Part shown: positions 1-7,263 of the stretch, one piece after another
Layout: each line of letters starts with the position of its first letter
How positions within the stretch are numbered: position 1 is the first letter of the stretch
Origin: DATARH01 sp050246595
GTDB taxonomy: Bacteria > Pseudomonadota > Alphaproteobacteria > ATCC43930 > CGMCC-115725
Assembly (NCBI GenBank): GCA_050246595.1
Contig: JBFWVT010000101.1
Span: 1-15,538 of the forward strand
Reading direction: 5' to 3'
DNA: 15,538 bases
Made by a program: the position numbers and the translations under genes
Notes under the pieces: generated by a model
The model's input: the letters and a program-made list of their open reading frames with translations, nothing else
Databases searched by the model: none
Told to the model about the DNA's origin: nothing

Positions 1-142
1 CCTGCTGCGCAAAGCCGATCCGCGCACCACCGAGGACACGTGGCGCCAGATCGGCTCCTTGCTCGATCATTTCTCCGCACAGGAATGCGTAAACTACCTC
101 GCCAATGCCGGCTACGCTTCAACCTGATGCGATCACGCTCTA
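1..142 (+). mobile_element. 3' end of an IS630-family element (left copy, truncated by the window edge)
   Basis: These bases match, in inverted orientation, the last 126 bases of the window with one visible difference (GCGTAAAC here, GCGCAAAC in the other copy). The match covers the transposase C-terminus and continues past its stop through TGCGATCACGCTC to a TA at 141-142, after which the two copies diverge apart from one shared G. IS630/Tc1-mariner elements insert at TA, so 141-142 is the likely target dinucleotide and outer boundary. The rest of the element lies outside the window. Confidence 0.85.
2..127 (+). CDS. IS630-family transposase, C-terminal fragment
   Basis: This is the final 41 residues of a transposase, open from the window edge to TGA at 125-127. 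The fragment starts LLRKADPRTTEDTW and ends ECVNYLANAGYAST, the characteristic tail of IS630-family DDE transposases, which lies beyond the catalytic domain. The catalytic DDE residues are off the window, so it cannot be said whether this copy is intact. The same tail is encoded on the opposite strand at the other end of the window. Identity rests on recognising the tail and on the terminal TA. Confidence 0.8.
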   Translation: MLRKADPRTTEDTWRQIGSLLDHFSAQECVNYLANAGYAST

Positions 143-409
143 GGCTTCACGCGTCGGACAATCGTTCTGGTTGAGGGGGTGGCGGGATTTGGCGCGACAC
201 AATCAAGTCAAGGAGTTGCCGAGCAACTCAAAGGGTTGCTGGTTGCAGATTCGCTGCTGAATCGGCAGACCTCGCCGGAACGGCACAACCCTGGAGCGCA
301 TCGGGGACGAGGGCCGGATGACGCGCCCGCCGCACGGCGGCATGGCCTCCGCTGCATCGCTTCCGTAAACTCGGCCGGCATGCCAGAGGGGTGTGCAGGA
401 GGGCGGCCG
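143..409. other. Non-coding leader between the IS630 end and the VOC gene, with two small hairpins
   Basis: About 270 bases without a convincing gene. An open frame from 179 runs into the VOC gene, but its first 77 codons read as low-complexity Arg/Gly/Pro sequence and a better start with a strong ribosome-binding site lies at 410. Two inverted repeats are visible: GAGTTGC-CGA-GCAACTC at 213-229 and GATTC-GCTGCT-GAATC at 248-263. Neither is followed by a T-run. The stretch may be the old upstream region of the downstream gene pair, cut by the IS insertion. No tRNA or recognisable riboswitch is seen. Confidence 0.5.
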
Positions 410-1276
410 ATGCGCCACGGCTTGGCGGGTATCGATCACGTGATCGTCGCGGTGCGCGATCTCGAACGCGCGCGCGCGGATTGGTCCCGGCTCGGGTTCA
501 CGGCGGCCCCCAGGGGCCGCCATATCGGGCAGGGCACGGCCAATTACTGTCTGATGTTCGCCCGCGACTATCTCGAACTGCTCGGCTTTGTCGAACCCGA
601 CGGCGAGAGCGAGCGGCTCCGGAGCTTTCTGGCGCGGCGCGAGGGACCGATGCGCGTCGCGTTCGCGCCGGCCGGCCCGGTCGAGGAGGTCGCCGAAGCA
701 ATGACGGCGCTCGGTCTGCATCCGGACAAACCGCGCGCTCTCGGCCGCCGGCTCGAACTGCCGGAGGGCACCGTCGTCCCGCGCTTCTCGTTGCTCAGCC
801 TGCCGGCAGACGAGACCCCGGCGCTCGACTGTTTTGTCTGCGGCCACCTGACCCCGGAACTGGTGCGCCGCCCGGAATGGCTCGCGCACCCGAACGGCGC
901 GCTCGGCATCCACGGTCTCCATCTCGTCGTTGCCGATACGGCACCGCTGCTGGCGGCCTATGACCGGCTGTTCGGGCTGCACGAGGTCACAACGACCGAT
1001 GCGGTCGCCTGCGTCCGGGTCGGTCCGCACCGCATTCTGTTCTCGACCGCCGACGATTTTGAGACGATGCATCCCGGCATCGACCTGGACCCGGATTTCC
1101 CGGCGCCCGGCATCGCCGCGATCGAACTCGCAACGTCCGACATCGCCCGAACCGCCGATTACCTCAGAGGGCGGCGGGTCGCGTTCGACGCGCTGCCGGA
1201 CGGCCGCATCGCGGTGCCGGCGCGCGAGGCGAACGGCACGATCCTGTTTTTTGTCGAGGGGCTCGCGGTTGGTTGA
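410..1276 (+). CDS. VOC-family (glyoxalase-like domain) protein
   Basis: A 288-residue soluble protein with two vicinal-oxygen-chelate-like halves. The first opens with IDHVIVAVRDLERARADW (residues 8-25) and continues to the YLELLGF strand at 54-60. The second begins near 168 with HGLHLVVAD and ends with ILFFVEG at 278-284. The opening and layout resemble the glyoxalase-like domain family (PF13468), members of which are mostly uncharacterised; VOC proteins are usually metal-dependent isomerases, dioxygenases or lyases. H10 and E57 are plausible metal ligands, by analogy only. The start at 410 is chosen because AGGAGG (397-402) sits seven bases upstream and the homologous-looking protein begins there; a start at 179 would add 77 unlikely residues. 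The HAD hydrolase gene follows after 15 bases, so the two are probably co-transcribed. The substrate is unknown. Confidence 0.82.
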   Translation: MRHGLAGIDHVIVAVRDLERARADWSRLGFTAAPRGRHIGQGTANYCLMFARDYLELLGFVEPDGESERLRSFLARREGPMRVAFAPAGPVEEVAEAMTALGLHPDKPRALGRRLELPEGTVVPRFSLLSLPADETPALDCFVCGHLTPELVRRPEWLAHPNGALGIHGLHLVVADTAPLLAAYDRLFGLHEVTTTDAVACVRVGPHRILFSTADDFETMHPGIDLDPDFPAPGIAAIELATSDIARTADYLRGRRVAFDALPDGRIAVPAREANGTILFFVEGLAVG

Positions 1277-1291
1277 GCAAAGAGGGTCGGG

Positions 1292-2161
1292 ATGACGGTT
1301 CGGTGCGTTGACGGAATGCGGGAGATGGCGCCGCATTATGACGGCTTCATCCTCGATCTGTGGGGCGTCGTGCATGACGGCGTCGCGCCATTTCCCGGCG
1401 TGCTCGACTGCATGGGCCGCCTTGTCGATGCCGGCAAGCGGATCGTGCTGCTGTCGAACGCGCCGCGCCGCGCCGACGACGTGATCCGGCGCATCGAAAG
1501 AATCGGCGTGCCGCGCCGTCTCTATCACGATGTCATGTCGTCCGGGGAAGAGGCCTGGCAGCATCTCAAAAAGCGTGACGAGCCGTTCTATGCCGCGCTC
1601 GGCCGCCGCTGTCTGCATCTCTGCTCCGAACGCGACCTCGAAATGCGCGAAGGACTCGACCTCGACTGGGTCGCGACGCCCGAGGAGGCCGATTTCATCC
1701 TGAACACCGGCCCGGCCGAGTGGGAGGACACGCGCGAGGATTATGCGCCGGTATTAGAGGCGGCGCGCCGGCGCGACCTGCCGATGGTATGCGCCAACCC
1801 GGACCTCGTCGTGCTCCATGCCGGGCGCGCCGCGCTGTGCGCCGGCGCGATCGCCGAACAGTACGAGGCGATGGGCGGAACAGTGCGCTGGCACGGCAAG
1901 CCTTATCCGTCGGTCTATGACAGCGTTCTCGCTCTGCTCGGCATTGCCGATCGCGGCCGGGTCCTGGCGATTGGCGACAGTCTGCGCACCGATATCGCCG
2001 GGGCTGCCGGGGCCGGCATCGCGAGTCTGTTTATCGCCGGCAGCGGCATTCACGGCGCCGAGTTCACGGCCGACGGCGGACTTGACCTCGACCGCATCGA
2101 GGCCGCGATCCGCGAAGCTGACGTGAACCCGATCGGGGTGGCCGCCGCCTTCGTATGGTAG
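1292..2161 (+). CDS. HAD-superfamily class IIA hydrolase, TIGR01459-like
   Basis: A 289-residue cytosolic phosphatase-type protein, the usual length for this subfamily. Motif I is LDLWGVVHDG (21-30) with D22 as the expected nucleophile; W24 stands where most HADs have the second Asp, which I recall as typical of TIGR01459 proteins. Motif II is LLSN (S55), motif III is HGKPYP (K203), and motif IV is GDSLRTD (D229, D234). The middle cap segment fits the NagD-like C2 cap of class IIA. Family members are called 4-nitrophenylphosphatase-like or sugar-phosphatase-like; the physiological substrate is not known. AGAGGG lies upstream of the ATG. The gene is 15 bases after the VOC gene on the same strand, and its stop is 6 bases from the end of the convergent small gene. 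Confidence 0.85.
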   Translation: MTVRCVDGMREMAPHYDGFILDLWGVVHDGVAPFPGVLDCMGRLVDAGKRIVLLSNAPRRADDVIRRIERIGVPRRLYHDVMSSGEEAWQHLKKRDEPFYAALGRRCLHLCSERDLEMREGLDLDWVATPEEADFILNTGPAEWEDTREDYAPVLEAARRRDLPMVCANPDLVVLHAGRAALCAGAIAEQYEAMGGTVRWHGKPYPSVYDSVLALLGIADRGRVLAIGDSLRTDIAGAAGAGIASLFIAGSGIHGAEFTADGGLDLDRIEAAIREADVNPIGVAAAFVW

Positions 2162-2167
2162 CCGATC

Positions 2168-2518
2168 TCAGTGCCCGCCGCGGCGCAGGATCGTCTCGCG
2201 CAATCCGGTGTCGTATTGCTGGCCCGCCGGAGTGAGGATCACCGCCTCGGGGAATTTGGGGCGGACGAGGCCCTTGCGTTCGAGCGCCGCGAACACCGCC
2301 GGATTGCGCAACCCGGTCGCGTCGCGTGCCGCCACCAGCGACTCGCCGAGATGAAAATGGTCGCCATGCGCGTGCGGAAACTCGGTGATCGCGACGCTGC
2401 CGGGTTCGTCCCCTTCCGCGGCGGCGGGCTTGCCGGCGATGCGGGCCAGCTCCTGCAGCAGGGTCAGCGTTCTGAGCTGCAATGAATTCAGGTTGAGCGG
2501 GTTGCGTTTCGCGGGCAT
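2168..2518 (-). CDS. Conserved-looking hypothetical protein with a possible winged-helix C-terminus
   Basis: A 116-residue protein of unknown function. It opens with an LNLNSLQLRTLTLLQELA helix (8-25), followed by an acidic linker and a His-rich stretch FPHAHGDHFHLGE (47-59). Residues 70-110 (NPAVFAALERKGLVRP... and LTPAG) resemble the helix, recognition helix and wing of a winged-helix domain, as in 'ALERKGLV' segments of MarR/ArsR-type folds. No transmembrane segment or signal peptide is visible. I believe similar proteins occur as hypotheticals in alphaproteobacteria but cannot name a family. It is divergent from the 3-hydroxybutyrate dehydrogenase gene across 49 bases and nearly touches the HAD gene tail to tail. 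No clear ribosome-binding site precedes the ATG. It is real by codon use; its function is unassigned. Confidence 0.7.
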   Translation of the reverse strand: MPAKRNPLNLNSLQLRTLTLLQELARIAGKPAAAEGDEPGSVAITEFPHAHGDHFHLGESLVAARDATGLRNPAVFAALERKGLVRPKFPEAVILTPAGQQYDTGLRETILRRGGH

Positions 2519-2567
2519 CGGCGTTGATTAACCGGTTGTCGCCGCCGATGCAAACAGGGAGAGAGGG

Positions 2568-3350
2568 ATGTTGACGGGCAGGACCGCTATCGTGACCGGC
2601 TCGACGAGCGGCATCGGACTCGGCATCGCGACCGCGCTTGCCGCCGAGGGCTGCGCCGTCGTGCTGAACGGTTTTGGCGATCCGGCCGAGATCGAACGGC
2701 GTCGCGCCGGTCTCGCCGAGACATACGGGGTCGAAGCCGCCTACATAGCGGCCGACATGGCGAAACCGGCCGAGATCCGCGACCTCGTCGCCGCTTCCGA
2801 GCGGCGGTTCGGCCGGGTCGATATCCTGGTCAACAATGCCGGCATCCAGCATGTCGCGAGGATTGTCGATTTCCCGGAGGAACGCTGGGATCAGGTGATC
2901 GCGATCAACCTGTCGGCCGCGTTCCACGCGGCAAAGGCGGCGCTGCCGGGGATGATCACGCACGGCTGGGGGCGAATCATCAACATCGCCTCGGCGCACG
3001 GGCTGGTCGCGAGCGGCGAGAAGGCGGCTTATGTGACCGCCAAGCACGGCCTTGTCGGGCTGACCAAGGTGACCGCGATCGAGACCGCCAATCAGGGAAT
3101 CACCTGCAACGCAATCTGTCCGGGCTGGGTGCTGACCCCGCTGGTGCAGCAGCAGATCGAGACGCGCGCCCACGCCCAGGGGATCGCGGTCGAGCAGGCG
3201 AGTGCCGATCTGTTGCGCGAAAAGCAGCCGATGCTCGCCTTTACGACTCCGGAGAAGATTGCCGCGCTGGCGGTGTTTTTGTGCGGCGAGGCGGCCTCGA
3301 CGATCACCGGCGCCGCGCTGTCGATCGATGGCGGCTGGGTCGCGCAATAG
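2568..3350 (+). CDS. bdhA: 3-hydroxybutyrate dehydrogenase (SDR family)
   Basis: A 260-residue short-chain dehydrogenase matching the usual length of D-3-hydroxybutyrate dehydrogenase, which interconverts 3-hydroxybutyrate and acetoacetate with NAD and links polyhydroxybutyrate breakdown to central metabolism. The cofactor motif TGSTSGIG is at 10-17, NNAG at 89-92, the catalytic Ser at 142 (NIASAHG), and Tyr155/Lys159 in YVTAKHG. The substrate-side signatures NAICPGWVLTPLVQ and QIETRAHAQG (about 181-205) and the end IDGGWVAQ are characteristic of this subgroup rather than of generic SDRs. GGGAGAGAGGG precedes the ATG. It shares a 49-base upstream region, including the palindrome AACCGGTT (2530-2537), with the divergent small gene. 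No other polyhydroxybutyrate gene is in the window. Confidence 0.9.
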   Translation: MLTGRTAIVTGSTSGIGLGIATALAAEGCAVVLNGFGDPAEIERRRAGLAETYGVEAAYIAADMAKPAEIRDLVAASERRFGRVDILVNNAGIQHVARIVDFPEERWDQVIAINLSAAFHAAKAALPGMITHGWGRIINIASAHGLVASGEKAAYVTAKHGLVGLTKVTAIETANQGITCNAICPGWVLTPLVQQQIETRAHAQGIAVEQASADLLREKQPMLAFTTPEKIAALAVFLCGEAASTITGAALSIDGGWVAQ

Positions 3351-3354
3351 GGTC

Positions 3355-3370
3355 GGGACCGAGTGGTCTC
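3355..3370. terminator. Weak candidate terminator between convergent bdhA and selA
   Basis: GGGACC-GAGT-GGTCTC forms a six-pair stem (one G-T wobble) with a four-base loop in the 31-base gap between two convergent stops. Neither side has a good T-run, so this is position-based and tentative. Confidence 0.25.
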
Positions 3371-3381
3371 GGGAAAAGGCG

Positions 3382-4779
3382 CTACCCTCCAAGCGAGGCA
3401 AGCTGGTCAAGAAAACCGGCCTCGTCTTCGAGACAACGCAGATCGAGGACGAGCCGGCCGCCCTCGATATGGCCGATCACCGGGACAGGCAAGGCTCGCA
3501 GCCATTGTGCGAGCGCCTCGACCGCACCGCCCCTGGGTACGCCACTGGCAGCGAGCGGCGCCAGAGCCAGCCCGGCGCTCGGCAACAGCGATACCGGCAA
3601 CGCGCCGCTGCCGATCTGGCTCCTGGTCTCGACCAGAGCGACCGAGGCTCTGCCATCGAGCGCCCGCGCGACAGCCGGGAGCAGCCGCTCGGCCATCGCA
3701 CCGATCTCGTCGCGCTTTCGGGTCAACAGCCGCAGCGCCGGCAGTCTTGCGGCGAGCCGGTCGGGGTCGGCATAAAGGCGCAGCACCGCTTCGAGCGCCG
3801 CCAGCCGGATCTTGTCGAGACGCAGCGCCCGCTTCAGCGGGTTTTTCGCCAGCGCCGCCACCAGGTCGGCAGAGCCGACGACCAGCCCGGCCTGCGGTCC
3901 GCCCAACAGCTTGTCGCCGCTGAACGTCACGAGATCGGCGCCGGATTTCAGCGACTCGGCGACGGTCGGCTCGTGCGGCAGACCCCAGCGGCCGAGATCG
4001 ACCAGGGTGCCGCTGCCGAGATCCTCGACAAACGGCACCCCGCGCTCGCGCGCGAGGCCCGCCAAACGCGCCGGCGGCACCGAAGCCGTAAACCCCCGGA
4101 TTTCATAATTGCTCGTATGGACCTTCAGGATCAGCGCGGTTTCCGGCCCGATCGCGTCGGCGAAGTCGCGCAGATGCGTGCGGTTTGTCGTGCCGACCTC
4201 GCGCAGCCTTGTGCCGGCGCGCTGCATGATGTCGGGCAGGCGGAACGCGCCGCCGATCTCGATCAGCTCACCGCGCGACACCAGCGTCTCGCGTCCCGCG
4301 GCCAGCGCGTTCAATGCCAGCAGCAGCGCGCCGGCGTTGTTGTTGACCGCGAGCGCCGCCCCGGCCCCGGTCAGCCGCTTGAGCCAGAACGCGACATGGT
4401 CGTCGCGCTCGCCGCGCCTGCCGCTGTCGATGTCGTATTCGAGGTTGGACGGCGACCGCATCGCCTCGGCCGCCGCGGCGATAGCCTCCTCGGGCAACGG
4501 CGCCCGCCCGAGATTGGTGTGCAGGACGGTGCCGGTCAGGTTGAACACGCGGCGCTGCGAGGGACGCGTCAGCCGGGCCAGGGTCGCGGCGCTCGCCGTG
4601 ACAATGTCCTCGACCGCGGCGGGCGCGCCGGCGGCCCGGCGCTCGGCGATCACCTCTCGCACCGCATCGAGCACAAGCGTGCGGCCGTGGCGCTCGATCA
4701 GCGCGGCGGCTTCGGGCGCGCTCAGCACCCGATCGACCGACGGCAGACCGGTACGGCGATCGCGCCCCGGTCCGCTCAT
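3382..4779 (-). CDS. selA: L-seryl-tRNA(Sec) selenium transferase
   Basis: SelA is a PLP enzyme that converts Ser-tRNA(Sec) to Sec-tRNA(Sec) using selenophosphate. The 465 residues match the family length (about 460). Visible signatures are the N-terminal PSVDRVL (13-19), FNLTGTVLHTNLGRAPLP (79-96), NNNAGALLL (146-154), SRGELIEIGGAFR (168-180), and the PLP-lysine motif TFSGDKLLGGPQAGLV with Lys290. The open frame continues 394 codons upstream, but that part is antisense to selD. The ATG at 4779 is chosen because it overlaps the selD stop (ATGA, 4779-4776), the normal family N-terminus begins there, and coupling would explain the absence of a clear ribosome-binding site. It forms an operon with selD; selB does not follow, since bdhA converges 31 bases after the stop. 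Confidence 0.95.
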   Translation of the reverse strand: MSGPGRDRRTGLPSVDRVLSAPEAAALIERHGRTLVLDAVREVIAERRAAGAPAAVEDIVTASAATLARLTRPSQRRVFNLTGTVLHTNLGRAPLPEEAIAAAAEAMRSPSNLEYDIDSGRRGERDDHVAFWLKRLTGAGAALAVNNNAGALLLALNALAAGRETLVSRGELIEIGGAFRLPDIMQRAGTRLREVGTTNRTHLRDFADAIGPETALILKVHTSNYEIRGFTASVPPARLAGLARERGVPFVEDLGSGTLVDLGRWGLPHEPTVAESLKSGADLVTFSGDKLLGGPQAGLVVGSADLVAALAKNPLKRALRLDKIRLAALEAVLRLYADPDRLAARLPALRLLTRKRDEIGAMAERLLPAVARALDGRASVALVETRSQIGSGALPVSLLPSAGLALAPLAASGVPRGGAVEALAQWLRALPVPVIGHIEGGRLVLDLRCLEDEAGFLDQLASLGG

Positions 4780-7034
4780 TCGCCGGCCGCCGCGAGCGTT
4801 GCCAATGTCGGATCGGACACGCGCCCTGCGTCGAGCGCGACAAGCGGAGCGCCGCGACCGCGCCCGGTGACGACGCCGATGATGGCCGCGCGGTAGCCGA
4901 GCCGGGTCAGCTCGCGGACGCAATCCTCCGCCTGCCCGGCCGGGATGCCGGCGAGCAGTCCGCCGGCGGTTTGCGGGTCGATCAGCAGCGCCGTAAAGGC
5001 GGGGGCGACCCCGGTCTCCTGCGGGTCGAGCGCGGCCAGGGCGGCGGTGTTGCCGGTGTGCAACGAGCTGGTCAGACCGCTCGCCAGCAGCTCCGGAGCG
5101 CCGTCGAGCGCCGGGATCGCCGACGGATCGAGACGCGCCGCCATGCCGGAGGCGGTCAGCATCTCGATCAGATGCCCGAGCAGCCCGAACCCGGTCACAT
5201 CGGTGCAGGCGGTTGCGCCGTGCGCGACGAGACAGGCGGAGGCTGCCGCGCCGGATTGCCGCATCGCGGCGACCGCAGCTTCGTAGGACCGAACCGAGGC
5301 GTGTCCGCGCATCTCGGCGGCGAGGATCACGCCGGTCCCGAGCGGCTTTGTCAGAACCAGCCGGTCGCCGGGGCGCAGCCCTCCCTTGCGCAGGAGCCGG
5401 CCGGGACGGGTGCATCCGGTCACAGCGAAGCCGAGCGCCAATTCGGTGCCCTCGGCGCTGTGGCCGCCGATCAGCACCGCGCCGGCCTCTTCGAGCACCT
5501 CGGTGCCGCCTTTCAGCATATGGAACAAATCCTGCTCCATGATCGCCGGATGCGACGGCGGCAGCGTCGCGATCGCCAGCGCGGTTTCCGGCAGCCCGCC
5601 CATCGCATAAATGTCGCCGAGCGCGTGATTGGCGGCAATGCGCCCGAACAGATAGGGGTCGTCCACCATCGCGCGGAAAAAATCGACGGTTTGCAATAGC
5701 GGCGGCGCCCCTGGAAACGACACGCCCGGAAACGACACGATCGCGGCGTCGTCCGGGCTGGCGAGACCGAGCGACACGGAGGGTTTCATGGCCGGGTCGA
5801 GCCGCGCCATCGCGCGCGCCAGCACCTCGGCCGGCACTTTTGCGGCGCAGCCGCCGCACCGCATCGCGCCCTCGCCCGCCGCGTCTTCCTCCTCGGCCAT
5901 AAACGGCAATTCGGTGTATTTCCGCATCCAGCTTCGATCGATCCAATCCTTGAGCCGCCACAGGCTGCGACCGTATGCCGCGATCGACCCGCGCGAGGCG
6001 ACGGCCCGGCCGTCGCCGGTGCCGATCAGCGCCAACGCGCGCTTCTGCGGCACCGCGCGGCGCAGCTTACGGCCGGCGAGCGCGCGGCGCAGATTGTCGG
6101 CGAGCGGCGGTCCGGCGCGCACCGCATAGACCCCGGCCTTCTCGCGTGGATGCGCCGGCATGGTCGCGACATCGCCGGCGGCGAACACCGCTGCGTCTCC
6201 GGATGAGCGCAATGTCTCGTCGACCAGCACAAACCCGCGCTCGTCGAGCGGCAGACCGGTATCGGCCAGCCAGGGCGCGCCGCTTGCCTCGGTGACCCAC
6301 AGCGTCTCGTCGAATTCGGCCGCGCGGCCGTCGGAAGCGATCAACCGTCCGGGTTCGACCGCAGCAACCGGCGTATCGGTCAGCACCCGAATACCGCGCT
6401 GTTCGAGGATGCGCGCGATCAGGTCTCGCACGCGGCTGTTATGCGACGGCAGCAGACCGTCGCGCGTGACCAGCGTCACCTCGGGCGCGGTGTCGAGCAG
6501 TCCGGCGAGCCGGCTTTGGGCGGCGAGCGTCAGCTCGACCCCGCCGGCGCCGCCGCCGACCACCGCCAGCCGCAACCGAGGTTGCGAAGCGGCGCGCGCC
6601 AGAAGGGCCTCCCAACGCCGGCCGAAGCGGTCGATCGGCTTGACCGCGACGGTATGCTCGGCGGCTCCGGGCACGTCGCCGCGTTGCGGTACGGAGCCGA
6701 TATCGAGCGAGACGATGTCGTAGCGGAGCGGCGGGTGATCGCGGCACAGAACGCGCCGCGCTTCGCGGTCGAGCCCGACCGCCTCGTCATGGATCAGTCG
6801 CGCCCCGGCGAACCGCGCCAGCCGCAGCAGATCGATATGGCATTCGGAAAAACCGTACAACCCGGCGACATAGCCCGGCAGCATGCCCGAATACGGGGTT
6901 TCGAGGTCGCGTGTTATCAGCGTCACGCGCACCCCCGGCTCGGGCCGCATGCCGAACCGCTTCAGCACATGCACATGCGCATGGCCGCCTCCGACGAGCA
7001 CGAGATCCTTTGTGAGCGGCGCCACCTGTCGCAT
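4776..7034 (-). CDS. selD: Selenide, water dikinase SelD fused to an N-terminal FAD/NAD(P) oxidoreductase domain
   Basis: A 752-residue two-part protein. Residues 10-380 are a pyridine nucleotide-disulfide oxidoreductase/NDH-2-like flavoprotein domain: FAD-binding LVGGGHAH (13-20), the TPYSGMLPGYVAG segment (46-58), NAD-binding VVGGGAGGVE (158-167), and a second FAD contact VFAAGDVA (283-290). Residues 391-752 are selenophosphate synthase (ATP + selenide to selenophosphate), with RCGGCAAKVP carrying the likely catalytic Cys396 and Lys399, DDAA (428-431), and NHALGDIYAMGG (469-480). The reactive position is a Cys codon (TGC), not Sec TGA. Such fusions are known in several proteobacteria; the flavin domain may supply reduced selenium or redox control, which is inference. 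It starts at 7034 without a strong ribosome-binding site. It overlaps selA by four bases. Confidence 0.93.
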   Translation of the reverse strand: MRQVAPLTKDLVLVGGGHAHVHVLKRFGMRPEPGVRVTLITRDLETPYSGMLPGYVAGLYGFSECHIDLLRLARFAGARLIHDEAVGLDREARRVLCRDHPPLRYDIVSLDIGSVPQRGDVPGAAEHTVAVKPIDRFGRRWEALLARAASQPRLRLAVVGGGAGGVELTLAAQSRLAGLLDTAPEVTLVTRDGLLPSHNSRVRDLIARILEQRGIRVLTDTPVAAVEPGRLIASDGRAAEFDETLWVTEASGAPWLADTGLPLDERGFVLVDETLRSSGDAAVFAAGDVATMPAHPREKAGVYAVRAGPPLADNLRRALAGRKLRRAVPQKRALALIGTGDGRAVASRGSIAAYGRSLWRLKDWIDRSWMRKYTELPFMAEEEDAAGEGAMRCGGCAAKVPAEVLARAMARLDPAMKPSVSLGLASPDDAAIVSFPGVSFPGAPPLLQTVDFFRAMVDDPYLFGRIAANHALGDIYAMGGLPETALAIATLPPSHPAIMEQDLFHMLKGGTEVLEEAGAVLIGGHSAEGTELALGFAVTGCTRPGRLLRKGGLRPGDRLVLTKPLGTGVILAAEMRGHASVRSYEAAVAAMRQSGAAASACLVAHGATACTDVTGFGLLGHLIEMLTASGMAARLDPSAIPALDGAPELLASGLTSSLHTGNTAALAALDPQETGVAPAFTALLIDPQTAGGLLAGIPAGQAEDCVRELTRLGYRAAIIGVVTGRGRGAPLVALDAGRVSDPTLATLAAAGE

Positions 7035-7263
7035 CGCGCCGCACTATGCCCGAGCACCGGCGGGTCGCCAATTCGCATCGGCGCTGTCCGCCGCATCGGT
7101 CGAGCCGAGCCGGCGGATGATATGCCGGGTTTGGCAGGTCCGTGTTAGCCGGGGGGTTGCACCTCGATCAAAATTGCGGTTCATTTTTAGAACGGGGCTG
7201 CCGCACTTTTGTTCAAACGGCTGACAGTATCGCCGGTGGCGATCAGGACGAGATTCCCCTAGT
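7035..7263. promoter_or_regulatory. Divergent upstream region of selD and the hybrid kinase
   Basis: A 229-base region between two divergent starts that must hold both promoters. The part near the kinase is A/T-richer, with TTGCAC, a 17-base spacer and TTCATT as a weak -35/-10 candidate toward the kinase. The small inverted repeat GTTC-ATTTTTA-GAAC lies in the same place and could be an operator. No tRNA-Sec gene is seen here. Confidence 0.35.

Noticed and set aside
203..1618. 471-codon minus-strand open frame over the VOC and HAD genes
   Set aside because: It crosses two well-supported + strand genes and reads as compositional shadow.
3202..4896. 564-codon + strand open frame over selA
   Set aside because: It overlaps the end of bdhA and the whole of selA, both with family motifs; the product is Arg/Gln-rich shadow.
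4780..5961. Open extension of the selA frame on the minus strand, giving an apparent 859-residue protein
   Set aside because: The extension is Arg/Ala/Gly-rich shadow sequence over selD; the SelA family N-terminus begins at 4779, overlapping the selD stop.
7035..7263. Possible tRNA-Sec (selC) near selD
   Set aside because: No long acceptor stem, TCA anticodon loop or GGTTCGA-type T-arm can be assembled in this gap. A GGTTCGACC string near 6354 is inside selD coding sequence.
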